Both the position numbers and the translations under genes were made by a program. 64,000 bases of DNA from Hymenobacter latericoloratus (GTDB taxonomy: Bacteria > Bacteroidota > Bacteroidia > Cytophagales > Hymenobacteraceae): positions 186,001 to 250,000 of the forward strand of contig NZ_JACHNV010000001.1 of the NCBI RefSeq assembly GCF_014199535.1, in the 5' to 3' direction. Under the pieces are notes generated by a model that had not been told where the DNA came from, ran no database searches, and saw only the letters and a list, made by a program, of their open reading frames with translations. Below, one piece after another: positions 19,353 through 27,244 of this stretch. Numbering within the stretch: position 1 is the stretch's first letter; each line of letters begins with the position of its first letter.

Positions 19353-20795
19353 ATGAAACCACTACCTCCTGTAAGCCACGCCCTGGGTTGGGGTGCGGCC
19401 TTCCTGCTGACCCTAGGCGCCTGCAGCCCCAAAACTGCCTCGGTGGCCACCACCAGCCCTACCCCCCCGCCTACTGCCGAAGCCGCCCCAGCGCCGGCCG
19501 CCGCGGCTTCGTTCCAGATTCCGGTGGAGTATTACACCCTGCCCAACGGCCTGAAAGTGGTGCTTTCGCCCGACCACACGGCCCCCACGGCTACCGTAGC
19601 GGCCTACTACAACATCGGTTTCCGCAACGAGCCCCGCAACCGCACCGGGTTTGCCCACTTGTTTGAGCACCTCATGTTTCAGGGCTCCCAGAACCTGGGC
19701 AAGATGGAGTTCATCCAGCTGATTCAGAAGAACGGCGGCATTCTGAACGGCTCTACCCGCTTCGATTTCACCAACTACTTTGAGGTAGTGCCCTCGCACA
19801 AGCTCGAAACCATGCTCTGGGCCGAAGCCGACCGGATGCGCGGCCTGGCCATCAACCAGGCCAACCTCACCAACCAGCAGGGGGTAGTGAAAAACGAGGT
19901 GCGCGTGAACGTGCTCAACCAGCCCTACGGCGGCTTTCCGTGGCTGGATATGCCCCAGTACGCCAACAAAAACTGGAACAACGCCCACAACTTTTACGGC
20001 GACCTGAAGGACCTGGACGCCGCTACCCTGGAGGATGCCCAGCAGTTCTTCAAAACCTACTACGCGCCCAACAATGCCGCCCTGGCCGTGGTCGGCGACT
20101 TTGAGCCGGCGCAGGCCAAGGCCTGGGTGGAGAAGTACTTCGCGGGCATTCCGGCCGCTACCCAGCCGCCCAAGCCCGACCTCACGGAGCCGCGCCAGGA
20201 AAAGGAGCAGCGCTTCACCAAAGACGACAAGCTGGCGACCAAGCCGGCCCTGGCCTTCGCCTACCACATGCCCGAGCGCAACACCCCCGAGTATTACGCC
20301 CTCATCCTGCTCGACCAGATTCTGCTGCAGGGCAAAGACTCGCGCCTCTACCAAGCCATGGTGCAGAAGCGCGGCCTCACCGATGACGTGAGTGGGGGTA
20401 TTAACTACCTCGGCAACGCCTTCAACTACGCCGGCCCCATGCTCTGGATGGGCAACCTAGTGTATGACCAAACCGTGAAATCAGACTCCGTGGTGAGCGT
20501 GCTGGATCAGGAAATCAACCGCTTGGCCCAAGGCGGTATTGACCAGGCTACTCTGGATCTGGCCGTGGTGAAGCTGCGCTCCACCCTCTACGACCAGCTT
20601 TCCGGCTCCGATAATTTCGGCCGCGCCGACATGCTAGCCTCCTTTGCCTTGTTTGACAACGACCCCTCGCGCATTAATACCCTGGAAGGCGAGTTCCGCA
20701 AAATCACGCCCGCTGTCATGCAGCGCACCATTCAAGAGTACCTGCGGCCTACCAACCGCACCATTCTTATTGTCAACCCGCTGGCTAAAAGCTAA
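19353..20795 (+). CDS. M16 zinc peptidase, catalytic subunit
   Basis: A 480-residue secreted protein. The start at ATG 19353 gives MKPLPPVSHALGWGAAFLLTLGAC, a lipoprotein signal, so it is probably anchored in the periplasm or outer membrane. The inverted zinc motif HLFEH (GFAHLFEHLMFQGS) is present, with the distal zinc Glu in the expected VVKNEVR segment about 75 residues later. The fold is the two-lobed pitrilysin-type peptidase. The next gene encodes a related protein without the zinc site, 11 bp downstream, so they form a heterodimeric pair like mitochondrial processing peptidase. The substrate is unknown. An earlier in-frame start gives a non-signal leader and was rejected. Confidence 0.92.
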   Translation: MKPLPPVSHALGWGAAFLLTLGACSPKTASVATTSPTPPPTAEAAPAPAAAASFQIPVEYYTLPNGLKVVLSPDHTAPTATVAAYYNIGFRNEPRNRTGFAHLFEHLMFQGSQNLGKMEFIQLIQKNGGILNGSTRFDFTNYFEVVPSHKLETMLWAEADRMRGLAINQANLTNQQGVVKNEVRVNVLNQPYGGFPWLDMPQYANKNWNNAHNFYGDLKDLDAATLEDAQQFFKTYYAPNNAALAVVGDFEPAQAKAWVEKYFAGIPAATQPPKPDLTEPRQEKEQRFTKDDKLATKPALAFAYHMPERNTPEYYALILLDQILLQGKDSRLYQAMVQKRGLTDDVSGGINYLGNAFNYAGPMLWMGNLVYDQTVKSDSVVSVLDQEINRLAQGGIDQATLDLAVVKLRSTLYDQLSGSDNFGRADMLASFALFDNDPSRINTLEGEFRKITPAVMQRTIQEYLRPTNRTILIVNPLAKS

Positions 20796-20806
20796 CCCGC
20801 TACCGT

Positions 20807-22282
20807 ATGAAAACTTCCTACCTCGGGTTGCTCAGCGCGGCCCTCTTCCTGACTGCTCCGGCAGTCCAGGCCCAAACCAAGCCTACCCCCAAGCCAGCCA
20901 GCAAAGCCACTACAACGGCTAAACCGGCCGCTGCTCCGGCTGCTCCCGCTACCCCCAAGGAAACCCCTCCCCCCGGCGGTACGCCCCGCGACTTCGCCCT
21001 GCCCGCCAAAGAAGAGTTTGAGCTGCCGAATGGCCTCTCAGCTAAGCTGGTGCCCTACGGCCAGGTGCCCAAAGTAACCATGATGGTGGCTATTCAGGCT
21101 GGCAACGTGCACGAAGCTCCTGACCAGGTAGGCATTGCCGACGTGCTGGGTAAGCTCATGAACGAAGGCACTGCTACCCTCAACGCTACCCAACTAGCCG
21201 ATAAGGTGGCCCGCATGGGCGGCTCTCTCAACATTTCAGTGGGCCAGGACCAGACCATGCTGTGGGCTTCCTGCCTTTCGGAGTATGCGCCGGAACTGGC
21301 TACCCTGCTGGCCGAGGTGGTCCAGCGCCCGGCCCTGCCCGCCAGCGAGCTACCCCGCATCAAAACCGACTTCAAGCGGCAAATGAACCTGGCCCGGGCT
21401 CAGCCCAGCATGCAGGCCCGCCAGAAGTTCGTGGCCTCGCTCTACGGCAATCACCCCTACGGTCGCCCCCTGCCCACCGACGCGGCCATTGATGCCCTGA
21501 CCCTGGAGCAGGTAAAGGCCTTCTACCAAAACCAGTACGGGGCTCAGCGCACCAGCGTGTACGTGGCCGGTAAGTTCGATAAGGATGCCCTGCGCCAGGC
21601 CATTACCAAAAGCTGGAGCGAGTGGGCCAAGGGTCCGGTGCCCCGCATTGAAATTGCCAAAGCCCAGATTCGGCCCGATATCCAGACCCTGGACCGGCCC
21701 AGCGCGCCCCAATCAACCCTCATGATTGGCATGCCCGTAGTGGACCCTTCGCACCCCGACTACGTGAAGCTGCGGGTGATGAACTCCCTGCTGGGCGGCT
21801 CCTTCGGCTCGCGCATCACGCGCAACATCCGCGAGGACAAGGGCTACACCTACTCGCCTTACAGCAACATTGAGACGCACTACCGCGCCGGCAACTGGAC
21901 TCAGAACGCCGACGTGACCACCCAGGAAACGGGCAACTCGCTCAAGGAAATCATGTACGAGATTGAGCGCCTGCAGAAAACCCCGCCCACGGCCGAAGAG
22001 CTGAAAGGCATTCAGAACTACGAGTCGGGTTTGTTTGTGCTGCGCAACTCTACCCCCGGCGGCATCATCAGCCAGCTCAACAACCTGGATCTGCACGACC
22101 TCCCCGATTCCTACCTCACCGAGCAGGTCAAGAATATCAACGCCGTGACGCCCCAGCAAGTCTCGGAAACCGCCCGCAAATACGTCCGCCCCGAGGCTAT
22201 GACCATTGTGGTAGTCGGCGACAAAAAAATCATCGACCCCCAGATCAAGAAGTTTAAGGATAGCCGGAAGAAGGCGTTGTAA
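20807..22282 (+). CDS. M16 peptidase family, non-catalytic partner subunit
   Basis: A 491-residue secreted homologue of the upstream protease. Signal peptide MKTSYLGLLSAALFLTAPAVQAQ is followed by a 50-residue Pro/Ala/Lys-rich linker. At the position of the zinc motif it has GIADVLGKLMNEG instead of HxxEH, so it cannot bind zinc the usual way. The Gly-rich loop (LLGGSFGSRITRNIREDKGY) and the substrate-side R/Y residues of M16B partners are retained. Likely role: completing the substrate cavity of the catalytic subunit encoded just upstream. Spacing of 11 bp supports translation from one transcript. Confidence 0.9.
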   Translation: MKTSYLGLLSAALFLTAPAVQAQTKPTPKPASKATTTAKPAAAPAAPATPKETPPPGGTPRDFALPAKEEFELPNGLSAKLVPYGQVPKVTMMVAIQAGNVHEAPDQVGIADVLGKLMNEGTATLNATQLADKVARMGGSLNISVGQDQTMLWASCLSEYAPELATLLAEVVQRPALPASELPRIKTDFKRQMNLARAQPSMQARQKFVASLYGNHPYGRPLPTDAAIDALTLEQVKAFYQNQYGAQRTSVYVAGKFDKDALRQAITKSWSEWAKGPVPRIEIAKAQIRPDIQTLDRPSAPQSTLMIGMPVVDPSHPDYVKLRVMNSLLGGSFGSRITRNIREDKGYTYSPYSNIETHYRAGNWTQNADVTTQETGNSLKEIMYEIERLQKTPPTAEELKGIQNYESGLFVLRNSTPGGIISQLNNLDLHDLPDSYLTEQVKNINAVTPQQVSETARKYVRPEAMTIVVVGDKKIIDPQIKKFKDSRKKAL

Positions 22283-22319
22283 ACCTGTGGCAATCAGAAA
22301 ATATCGAACTTAGAGCACG

Positions 22320-22553
22320 ATGATTCCTGCCTACGAAGAGATTATAAACTTTCTGGCCGCTGGCACTACTGCCGGGGCCCTGGCTGATTTTCAGCCCTCA
22401 GCCGAAGCTCGTCAGCGGGTGGCCGAACTGCTCGTTCGCCGTAAGCAGGCGGCGCTGACGATGGATGAGGAACGGGAGTTGACGCATTTTCTGGAACTGG
22501 AGCACCTAATGCGCCTAACAAAAGCCCGCGCCCGCCAACACCTGGCGGCATGA
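22320..22553 (+). CDS. Small protein paired with HNH nuclease (77 aa)
   Basis: A short helical protein, start ATG 22320. It has a pattern I recognise from small genes placed before HNH nucleases in many bacteria: YEEIINFLAAGTT, FQPSAEARQRVAELL, and LTHFLELEHLMRLTKARARQ. The last four bases (ATGA) overlap the start of the next gene, so they are translationally coupled. An antitoxin, immunity or regulatory role is possible, but the sequence has no DNA-binding motif that I can name. Confidence 0.7.
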   Translation: MIPAYEEIINFLAAGTTAGALADFQPSAEARQRVAELLVRRKQAALTMDEERELTHFLELEHLMRLTKARARQHLAA

Positions 22554-22966
22554 GCGAGGCGTACATCCCGGCAGCTATGCGCCGACAGGTGGCTGAGCGC
22601 GCCGGCTACTGCTGCGAATATTGCCGACTTGCCGAAGCCGATATGTTCCTGGGCTGTCATATCGACCATGTAATCAGCGAAAAGCATGGTGGCCTGACGC
22701 AGCCAGACAACCTGGCGTATGCCTGCGTCTTTTGTAACCTGCACAAAGGCAGCGATATTGCTTCCCTGACAGGGGCGGGGGAACTGGTCGCCTTGTATAA
22801 TCCGCGTCGGCAGCGTTGGCAAGAGCATTTTCGTTTACAGGGAGCTCTTATTCTGCCCACTACCACCGTGGGGGAGGTAACGGTCCGTTTGCTCCAGTTC
22901 AATCACCCTGACCGACTGTTAGAGCGGGAAGCCTTATTAGTTGTAAACCGCTATCCGCCCGCCTAG
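22550..22966 (+). CDS. HNH endonuclease family protein
   Basis: A 138-residue protein with a beta-beta-alpha-metal HNH site: Cys pair CCEYC, HIDHVISEKHGG (catalytic His/Asp-His), DNLAYACVFCN (Asn, Cys pair) and HKGSD. The four Cys residues likely bind a structural zinc. The C-terminal 50 residues (GELVALYNPRRQRWQEHF, VTVRLLQFN) form a typical tail for this subfamily. It could cleave DNA nonspecifically or be part of a defence or toxin pair with the small upstream gene. The target and role are unknown. Confidence 0.85.
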   Translation: MSEAYIPAAMRRQVAERAGYCCEYCRLAEADMFLGCHIDHVISEKHGGLTQPDNLAYACVFCNLHKGSDIASLTGAGELVALYNPRRQRWQEHFRLQGALILPTTTVGEVTVRLLQFNHPDRLLEREALLVVNRYPPA

Positions 22967-22975
22967 CCTCTAAAC

Positions 22976-23008
22976 AAACAGCCGCTCCGGATTCCGGAGC
23001 GGCTGTTT
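22976..23008. terminator. Shared terminator between HNH and catalase genes
   Basis: AAACAGCCGCTCCGG and its exact complement separated by 2-3 bp, with A and T runs at both ends, so it can stop transcription in both directions. Confidence 0.88.
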
Positions 23009-23034
23009 ACTTCCCACGGTAGTATAGGGCGGCG

Positions 23035-24552
23035 TTATACAGCCGCGGCAGCAGGCTGGGGGTGTTGGGTGGGCATCTCCACGTCCACGCCCAGGCCTTT
23101 GGCAATGGCCATACCCAGGCGGATATCGGCACGGAACCAGTGGCAAAGCTGGCGCTGGATGATGAGGTCTTTCTTGGGGCCATCGATACCACTCATGGAA
23201 GCCACGATGTTGTCGATGAGGTTGCGCTGAGCCTGGGCATCCAGCAGGCGGAACAGGTTGCCGGGCTGGGTGTAGTGGTCGTCGTCGCCGGGACCTACGT
23301 TGCGGTCGAACCGGTCGGCGAACAGACCATCCAGCTCCTGGTCGGGCTCGCCTACGGTCTTGTCTTCCGCGGGGCCATCGAAGGAGTTGGGGAAGTAGTT
23401 GGGGCCGGGGCCGCCGTTGTCGCCCAGGGCCATCTGGCCGTCGCGCTGGTAGTTGCTGAAGCCGTAGGGGCAGGCATTTACGGGCAAGTGCTCGTAGTTG
23501 GCCCCCAGGCGGTAGCGCTGGGCGTCGGGGTAGCTCAGGATGCGGCCCTGCAGCATTTTGTCGGGCGAGTAGCCGATGCCATCTACTACGTGGGCAGGGG
23601 CAAAGGCGGCCTGCTCTACGTGGGCGTGGTAATTCAAGGGCACCTCGTTCAGCTCCAGCACACCTACTTCCTGCAGCGGAAACTCGCCCTGGGGCCACAC
23701 CTTGGTCAGGTCGAAGGGGTTCCAGCGGAAGGTTTTGGCCTGCTCCTGGGTCATGGTCTGGATAAACATCTTCCAGCGGGGAAAATTGCCGCTGTCAACG
23801 GCGTCCACCAGGTCATGCTGGGCGAAGTCGGCGTCTTGAGCCTTCATCTGGGCGGCGTCTTCGCTCGTGAAGTTCTTTACACCCTGCTCGGTACGGAAGT
23901 GGAACTTCACCCAAGTGCGCTCATTGTCAGCGTTAATCAGGGAGAAGGTGTGCGAGCCGTAGCCGTGCATGTGGCGGTAGCCGTAAGGCGTGCCGCGGTC
24001 CGACATCAGGATGGTGACCTGGTGCAGGCTCTCGGGGTTCAGGCTCCAGAAGTCCCACATCATCGTAGCCGATTTCAGGTTGGAACGGGCCTCGCGCTTC
24101 TGGGTGTGGATGAAGTCGGGAAATTTCACCGGGTCTTTCACAAAGAACACCGGCGTATTGTTGCCTACCACGTCCCAGTTGCCGCCTTGGGTGTAGAATT
24201 TCAGGGCGAAGCCGCGGGGGTCGCGCTCCGTATCGGCTGAGCCTTTCTCACCGCCTACCGTGCTGAAGCGCAGAAAGATGCGGCACTGGTTGCCCACCTG
24301 GCTGAAAATCTGGGCGCGGCTGAGGCTAGTGATGTCGTGGGTGACGGTGAACGTACCGTACGCGCCCGAGCCCTTGGCGTGCACTACCCGCTCCGGAATC
24401 CGCTCCCGGTTGAAGTGGGCCAGCTTTTCGTGCAGGAAATAGTCCTGGAGCAGGAGCGGCCCGCGCGGACCCGCCGACAAGGAGTTCTGGTTGTCGAAAA
24501 TGGGGCGGCCGGCGGCGGTAGTCAGCTTCCGGGGTTGGGTTGATTCTTCCAT
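23035..24552 (-). CDS. katA: Monofunctional heme catalase
   Basis: A 505-residue catalase that splits hydrogen peroxide. Key parts: the distal His in ERVVHAKGSGAYG, the distal Asn in VVGNNTPVFFV, and the proximal heme Tyr in the QRYRLGANYEHLP segment. N-terminal FDNQNSLSAGPRGPLLLQDY is the common clade 1/3 lead. Length matches small-subunit catalases. There is no signal peptide, so it works in the cytoplasm. It is divergently transcribed from an oxyR homologue, a common peroxide-response layout, so induction by OxyR is expected. Confidence 0.96.
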   Translation of the reverse strand: MEESTQPRKLTTAAGRPIFDNQNSLSAGPRGPLLLQDYFLHEKLAHFNRERIPERVVHAKGSGAYGTFTVTHDITSLSRAQIFSQVGNQCRIFLRFSTVGGEKGSADTERDPRGFALKFYTQGGNWDVVGNNTPVFFVKDPVKFPDFIHTQKREARSNLKSATMMWDFWSLNPESLHQVTILMSDRGTPYGYRHMHGYGSHTFSLINADNERTWVKFHFRTEQGVKNFTSEDAAQMKAQDADFAQHDLVDAVDSGNFPRWKMFIQTMTQEQAKTFRWNPFDLTKVWPQGEFPLQEVGVLELNEVPLNYHAHVEQAAFAPAHVVDGIGYSPDKMLQGRILSYPDAQRYRLGANYEHLPVNACPYGFSNYQRDGQMALGDNGGPGPNYFPNSFDGPAEDKTVGEPDQELDGLFADRFDRNVGPGDDDHYTQPGNLFRLLDAQAQRNLIDNIVASMSGIDGPKKDLIIQRQLCHWFRADIRLGMAIAKGLGVDVEMPTQHPQPAAAAV

Positions 24553-24751
24553 GAGAATAAATGAGATTCAATGGCGACTCCGGGGTAGGAGGAGCGCGAC
24601 AAAGGTTGAGCTTCCGGCGTTATAAGTAAAATTGATTGTTTTGATACTAATATAGATGGTGGTTATATTCGTGGGATGACCAGACGAGGGAGCCCGCAGA
24701 GGGCGCTGTGTTTGCGCGGAGGGCGCAGAGTTGTTCTGCCTTGGTAAGCCT
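24553..24751. promoter_or_regulatory. katA-oxyR divergent control region
   Basis: About 200 bp, AT-rich in 24610-24670, where both promoters and an OxyR site are expected; I cannot point to a clear operator. The oxyR-proximal part (24690-24731) holds a degenerate CGCAGAGG/GGGCGCAGAG repeat. Confidence 0.5.
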
Positions 24752-25681
24752 ATGAATATCCAGCAGTTAGAATACGTAGTGGCCCTTGATACGCACCGGC
24801 AGTTTGTGCTGGCCGCCGAGAAGTGCCACGTCACCCAGCCCACCCTGAGCATGCAACTGCAAAAGCTGGAGGAGGAGCTGGGCGTGCTACTCTTCGACCG
24901 CACAACCAAAGGAGTGCAGCCCACGGCCGTGGGCGAAAAAGTGGTGCAACAGGCCCGGCAGGTGTTGCGCGAGGTAAAGCAGCTGCGCGAGGTAGTACAG
25001 GTAGAGAAAGGCGAGCTGGTGGGCGAGCTACGCCTGGGCATTATCCCCACGCTGGCACCCTACCTGGTGCCCCTGTTTCTGGTGGAGCTGGTGGAGCGCT
25101 ACCCCCAGCTGCGCGTGCAAGTCCAGGAGCTGCAATCAGCCCAGATAATTCAGCAGCTCAAGGACAACCAGCTGGATGTGGGCTTGCTCGTCACGCCCCT
25201 CGATGACCGGCAGCTGCGGGAAGTGCCGGTGCTGGAAGAGCCGTTTCTGGGCTACATCTCCGAAAGCCACGAGCTGTACGCCCAACCTACCATCAGCCCC
25301 CAGGACATGGGCGCGCCGGGGTTGTGGCTTTTGCAGCAAGGGCACTGCTTCCGCCACCAGGTCCTGAACATCTGTGCCCCCGCGCCGGCTGCCACCAGTC
25401 GGCCCTTCACTTACGAAAGCGGCTCCATTGAAACCCTAAAGGAGCTGGTGCGCCACAACCATGGTTACACGCTGGTGCCCGAACTCTCGGTGCTGCCGGA
25501 GCTGAATAACCCCATGGTGAAGCGCTTCGAGGCTCCCGAGCCCGTCCGCGAAATCAGCTTGGTAGTACACCAGGGCTTCGTGCGCTTGCCCCTGCTGGAA
25601 ACCTTGCGCGAGCTTATCCTGCGCAAAGTGCCCGAGCGGTTGCAGGCGGGGAAAGCCAAACAGAAAATCCGGTGGCGCTAA
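24752..25681 (+). CDS. oxyR: LysR-type peroxide sensor OxyR
   Basis: A 309-residue LysR regulator. Start ATG 24752 gives MNIQQLEYVVALDTHRQF, the helix-turn-helix lead. The sensor domain has GHCFRHQVLNIC, and by count the two cysteines fall at 199 and 208, exactly the redox pair of E. coli OxyR. Thr100 near the hydrogen-peroxide pocket is also kept (GIIPTLAPYLVP). It should activate katA on peroxide stress. It is followed after 65 bp by a membrane thioredoxin-like gene, which may be a separate unit. Confidence 0.93.
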   Translation: MNIQQLEYVVALDTHRQFVLAAEKCHVTQPTLSMQLQKLEEELGVLLFDRTTKGVQPTAVGEKVVQQARQVLREVKQLREVVQVEKGELVGELRLGIIPTLAPYLVPLFLVELVERYPQLRVQVQELQSAQIIQQLKDNQLDVGLLVTPLDDRQLREVPVLEEPFLGYISESHELYAQPTISPQDMGAPGLWLLQQGHCFRHQVLNICAPAPAATSRPFTYESGSIETLKELVRHNHGYTLVPELSVLPELNNPMVKRFEAPEPVREISLVVHQGFVRLPLLETLRELILRKVPERLQAGKAKQKIRWR

Positions 25682-25746
25682 GCACTGAGCTATACGCCTC
25701 GTTCCTGAAGCTGCTGTATCTTTCCCTTGTAGTTCTAAAATCAACC

Positions 25747-26361
25747 ATGCAGTTCTCAAAGCCGAAGTGGGGCACCATTGCCCAGTGGGGTGGGGTAGTA
25801 GCTTTTCTCATCATCCTGTTCACCGACCTCCGCACGCCCGTACTGGGCGGCATGCAGCGGGCCTTGCTGGCCACGGGCTTGTGGCGGCCCGCCCTACCCG
25901 CCGCTCCAACTCAAACCCCGGTTCAGCCGACGGGTGGCACCTACCCCCACAACCTGTCCTTGCTCACCCTGGATGGCCAACCCGCTAACCTCCGCAACCT
26001 GAAGGGCAAGGTAGTTTTGGTGAACCTGTGGGCCAGCTGGTGCCCACCCTGCGTGGCCGAAATGCCCAGCTTGCAGAAGCTTTACAACCAAGTGGATAAG
26101 CAGAAGGTAGCCTTCGTGATGATTTCGCTGGACCAGAACCCCGAGAATGCGCGGCGGCTGATGGCCCGCAAAGGCTACACGTTCCCGGCCTACTTCCCCG
26201 CCGGGGCCCTACCCCCCGCCTTCGACTCAGAGTCTATTCCGACTACGGTTATTGTGGGGCCGGATGGCCAAATAGCTGCCCGCCACGAAGGCATGGCCGA
26301 CTACGACACGCCTGAGTTTAAGGCGGCGTTGGAGAAGCTGGCCGGCCCGGCCCGACTCTAA
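25747..26361 (+). CDS. TlpA-like membrane-anchored thiol:disulfide oxidoreductase
   Basis: A 204-residue protein from ATG 25747. One N-terminal membrane helix (WGGVVAFLIILFTD) places the rest in the periplasm. A Pro-rich spacer precedes the thioredoxin-like domain, with the redox motif WASWCPPC at about residue 97, then the cis-Pro in SIPTTVIVGPDG. Such TlpA/ResA proteins reduce disulfides, for example in cytochrome c biogenesis. The longer in-frame lead overlaps the end of oxyR and is not needed. The position after oxyR hints at a shared redox theme, no more. Confidence 0.88.
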   Translation: MQFSKPKWGTIAQWGGVVAFLIILFTDLRTPVLGGMQRALLATGLWRPALPAAPTQTPVQPTGGTYPHNLSLLTLDGQPANLRNLKGKVVLVNLWASWCPPCVAEMPSLQKLYNQVDKQKVAFVMISLDQNPENARRLMARKGYTFPAYFPAGALPPAFDSESIPTTVIVGPDGQIAARHEGMADYDTPEFKAALEKLAGPARL

Positions 26362-26424
26362 GCGGCCGTAGTACGTACAGCAAGGTAATCTGGCTCTGAG
26401 CTGGAATCTGAATGCTGTTTTTCT

Positions 26425-27162
26425 ATGCCTGCTGCACCTGCGCTTACGTTTATTGGCCTGCACTACTGGGCTGGCTCCGGCCGCGAGTTTCAACAACTAG
26501 CCCAGTTGCTGGCCCCCGACTACCCCTTCTTAGCTCCTGACCTGCCGGGCTTTGGGGCGGCCACGGAACCGGGCAGCAGTTACTCGGTGGCCAGCTACGT
26601 GAAAGCGCTGGAGTCTTACATTGCAGAAAACGGGGTAGGGCGCTACGTGCTGGTAGGCCACGGTATGGGCGGCAAAATTGCGCTGGCCCTGGCCGCCCGG
26701 CAGCCGGCGGGCCTGGCTGGGGTGGCCCTGCTCAGCCCCTCGCCGCCCGGCCCCGAGCCTCTCACCGACGAAGACCGAATGACGAGCATGCGGGCCTACG
26801 GCAAGCCCGACGAGGCCGAAAAAACCTTCCGGAAAATAACCGCCCGTTCCCTTTCTGCCACCTCACACCAGCAAATTCTGGAAGACAACCTGCGCAGCAC
26901 CCACCTGGCCTGGGACGCCTGGCTGCTGCACGGCAGCCGCGAAGACCTGAGCGCCCAGATGTGCCACGTGCAGGTACCCTGCACCATCCTGGTTGGCGAC
27001 CAGGATGATGTAATGTCGCCCTCGGTGCATGGGCTGGAAACCCTACCCCTGCTGCCTAGTGGAACCCCGCTGGAAATTATTGGCGGAGCCGGCCATTTGC
27101 TCCCGTATGAAGCGCCCGAGGAAGTAAACCGGTTGCTTCGCGACTTCGTGCAGGGGCTGTAG
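26425..27162 (+). CDS. Alpha/beta hydrolase fold protein lacking the nucleophile serine
   Basis: A 245-residue cytoplasmic alpha/beta hydrolase. The lead FIGLHYWAGSGREFQQLAQL is the oxyanion region, followed by DLPGFG. The nucleophile elbow reads GHGMGG: the codon for residue 80 is GGT (Gly) where GxSxG enzymes have Ser. The acid (VGDQDDVMSP) and the histidine (GAGHLLPYEAPEE) are in place. So the hydrolase triad is incomplete; the protein may be inactive, or use another chemistry. The reading frame is intact and codon use looks normal, so it is probably expressed. No obvious partner lies beside it. Confidence 0.85.
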   Translation: MPAAPALTFIGLHYWAGSGREFQQLAQLLAPDYPFLAPDLPGFGAATEPGSSYSVASYVKALESYIAENGVGRYVLVGHGMGGKIALALAARQPAGLAGVALLSPSPPGPEPLTDEDRMTSMRAYGKPDEAEKTFRKITARSLSATSHQQILEDNLRSTHLAWDAWLLHGSREDLSAQMCHVQVPCTILVGDQDDVMSPSVHGLETLPLLPSGTPLEIIGGAGHLLPYEAPEEVNRLLRDFVQGL

Positions 27163-27244
27163 TAGCGAGCAGGGCCGCACTTCCCGCGGAGCGGCTTCCG
27201 GCACCGGGCGAAAACTCCGAACTTCGTGGCCTACCTTTCCCGCT

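Noticed and set aside
23062..24240. 392-codon open frame antisense to catalase
   Set aside because: Shadow of a well-conserved gene with heme ligands in place.
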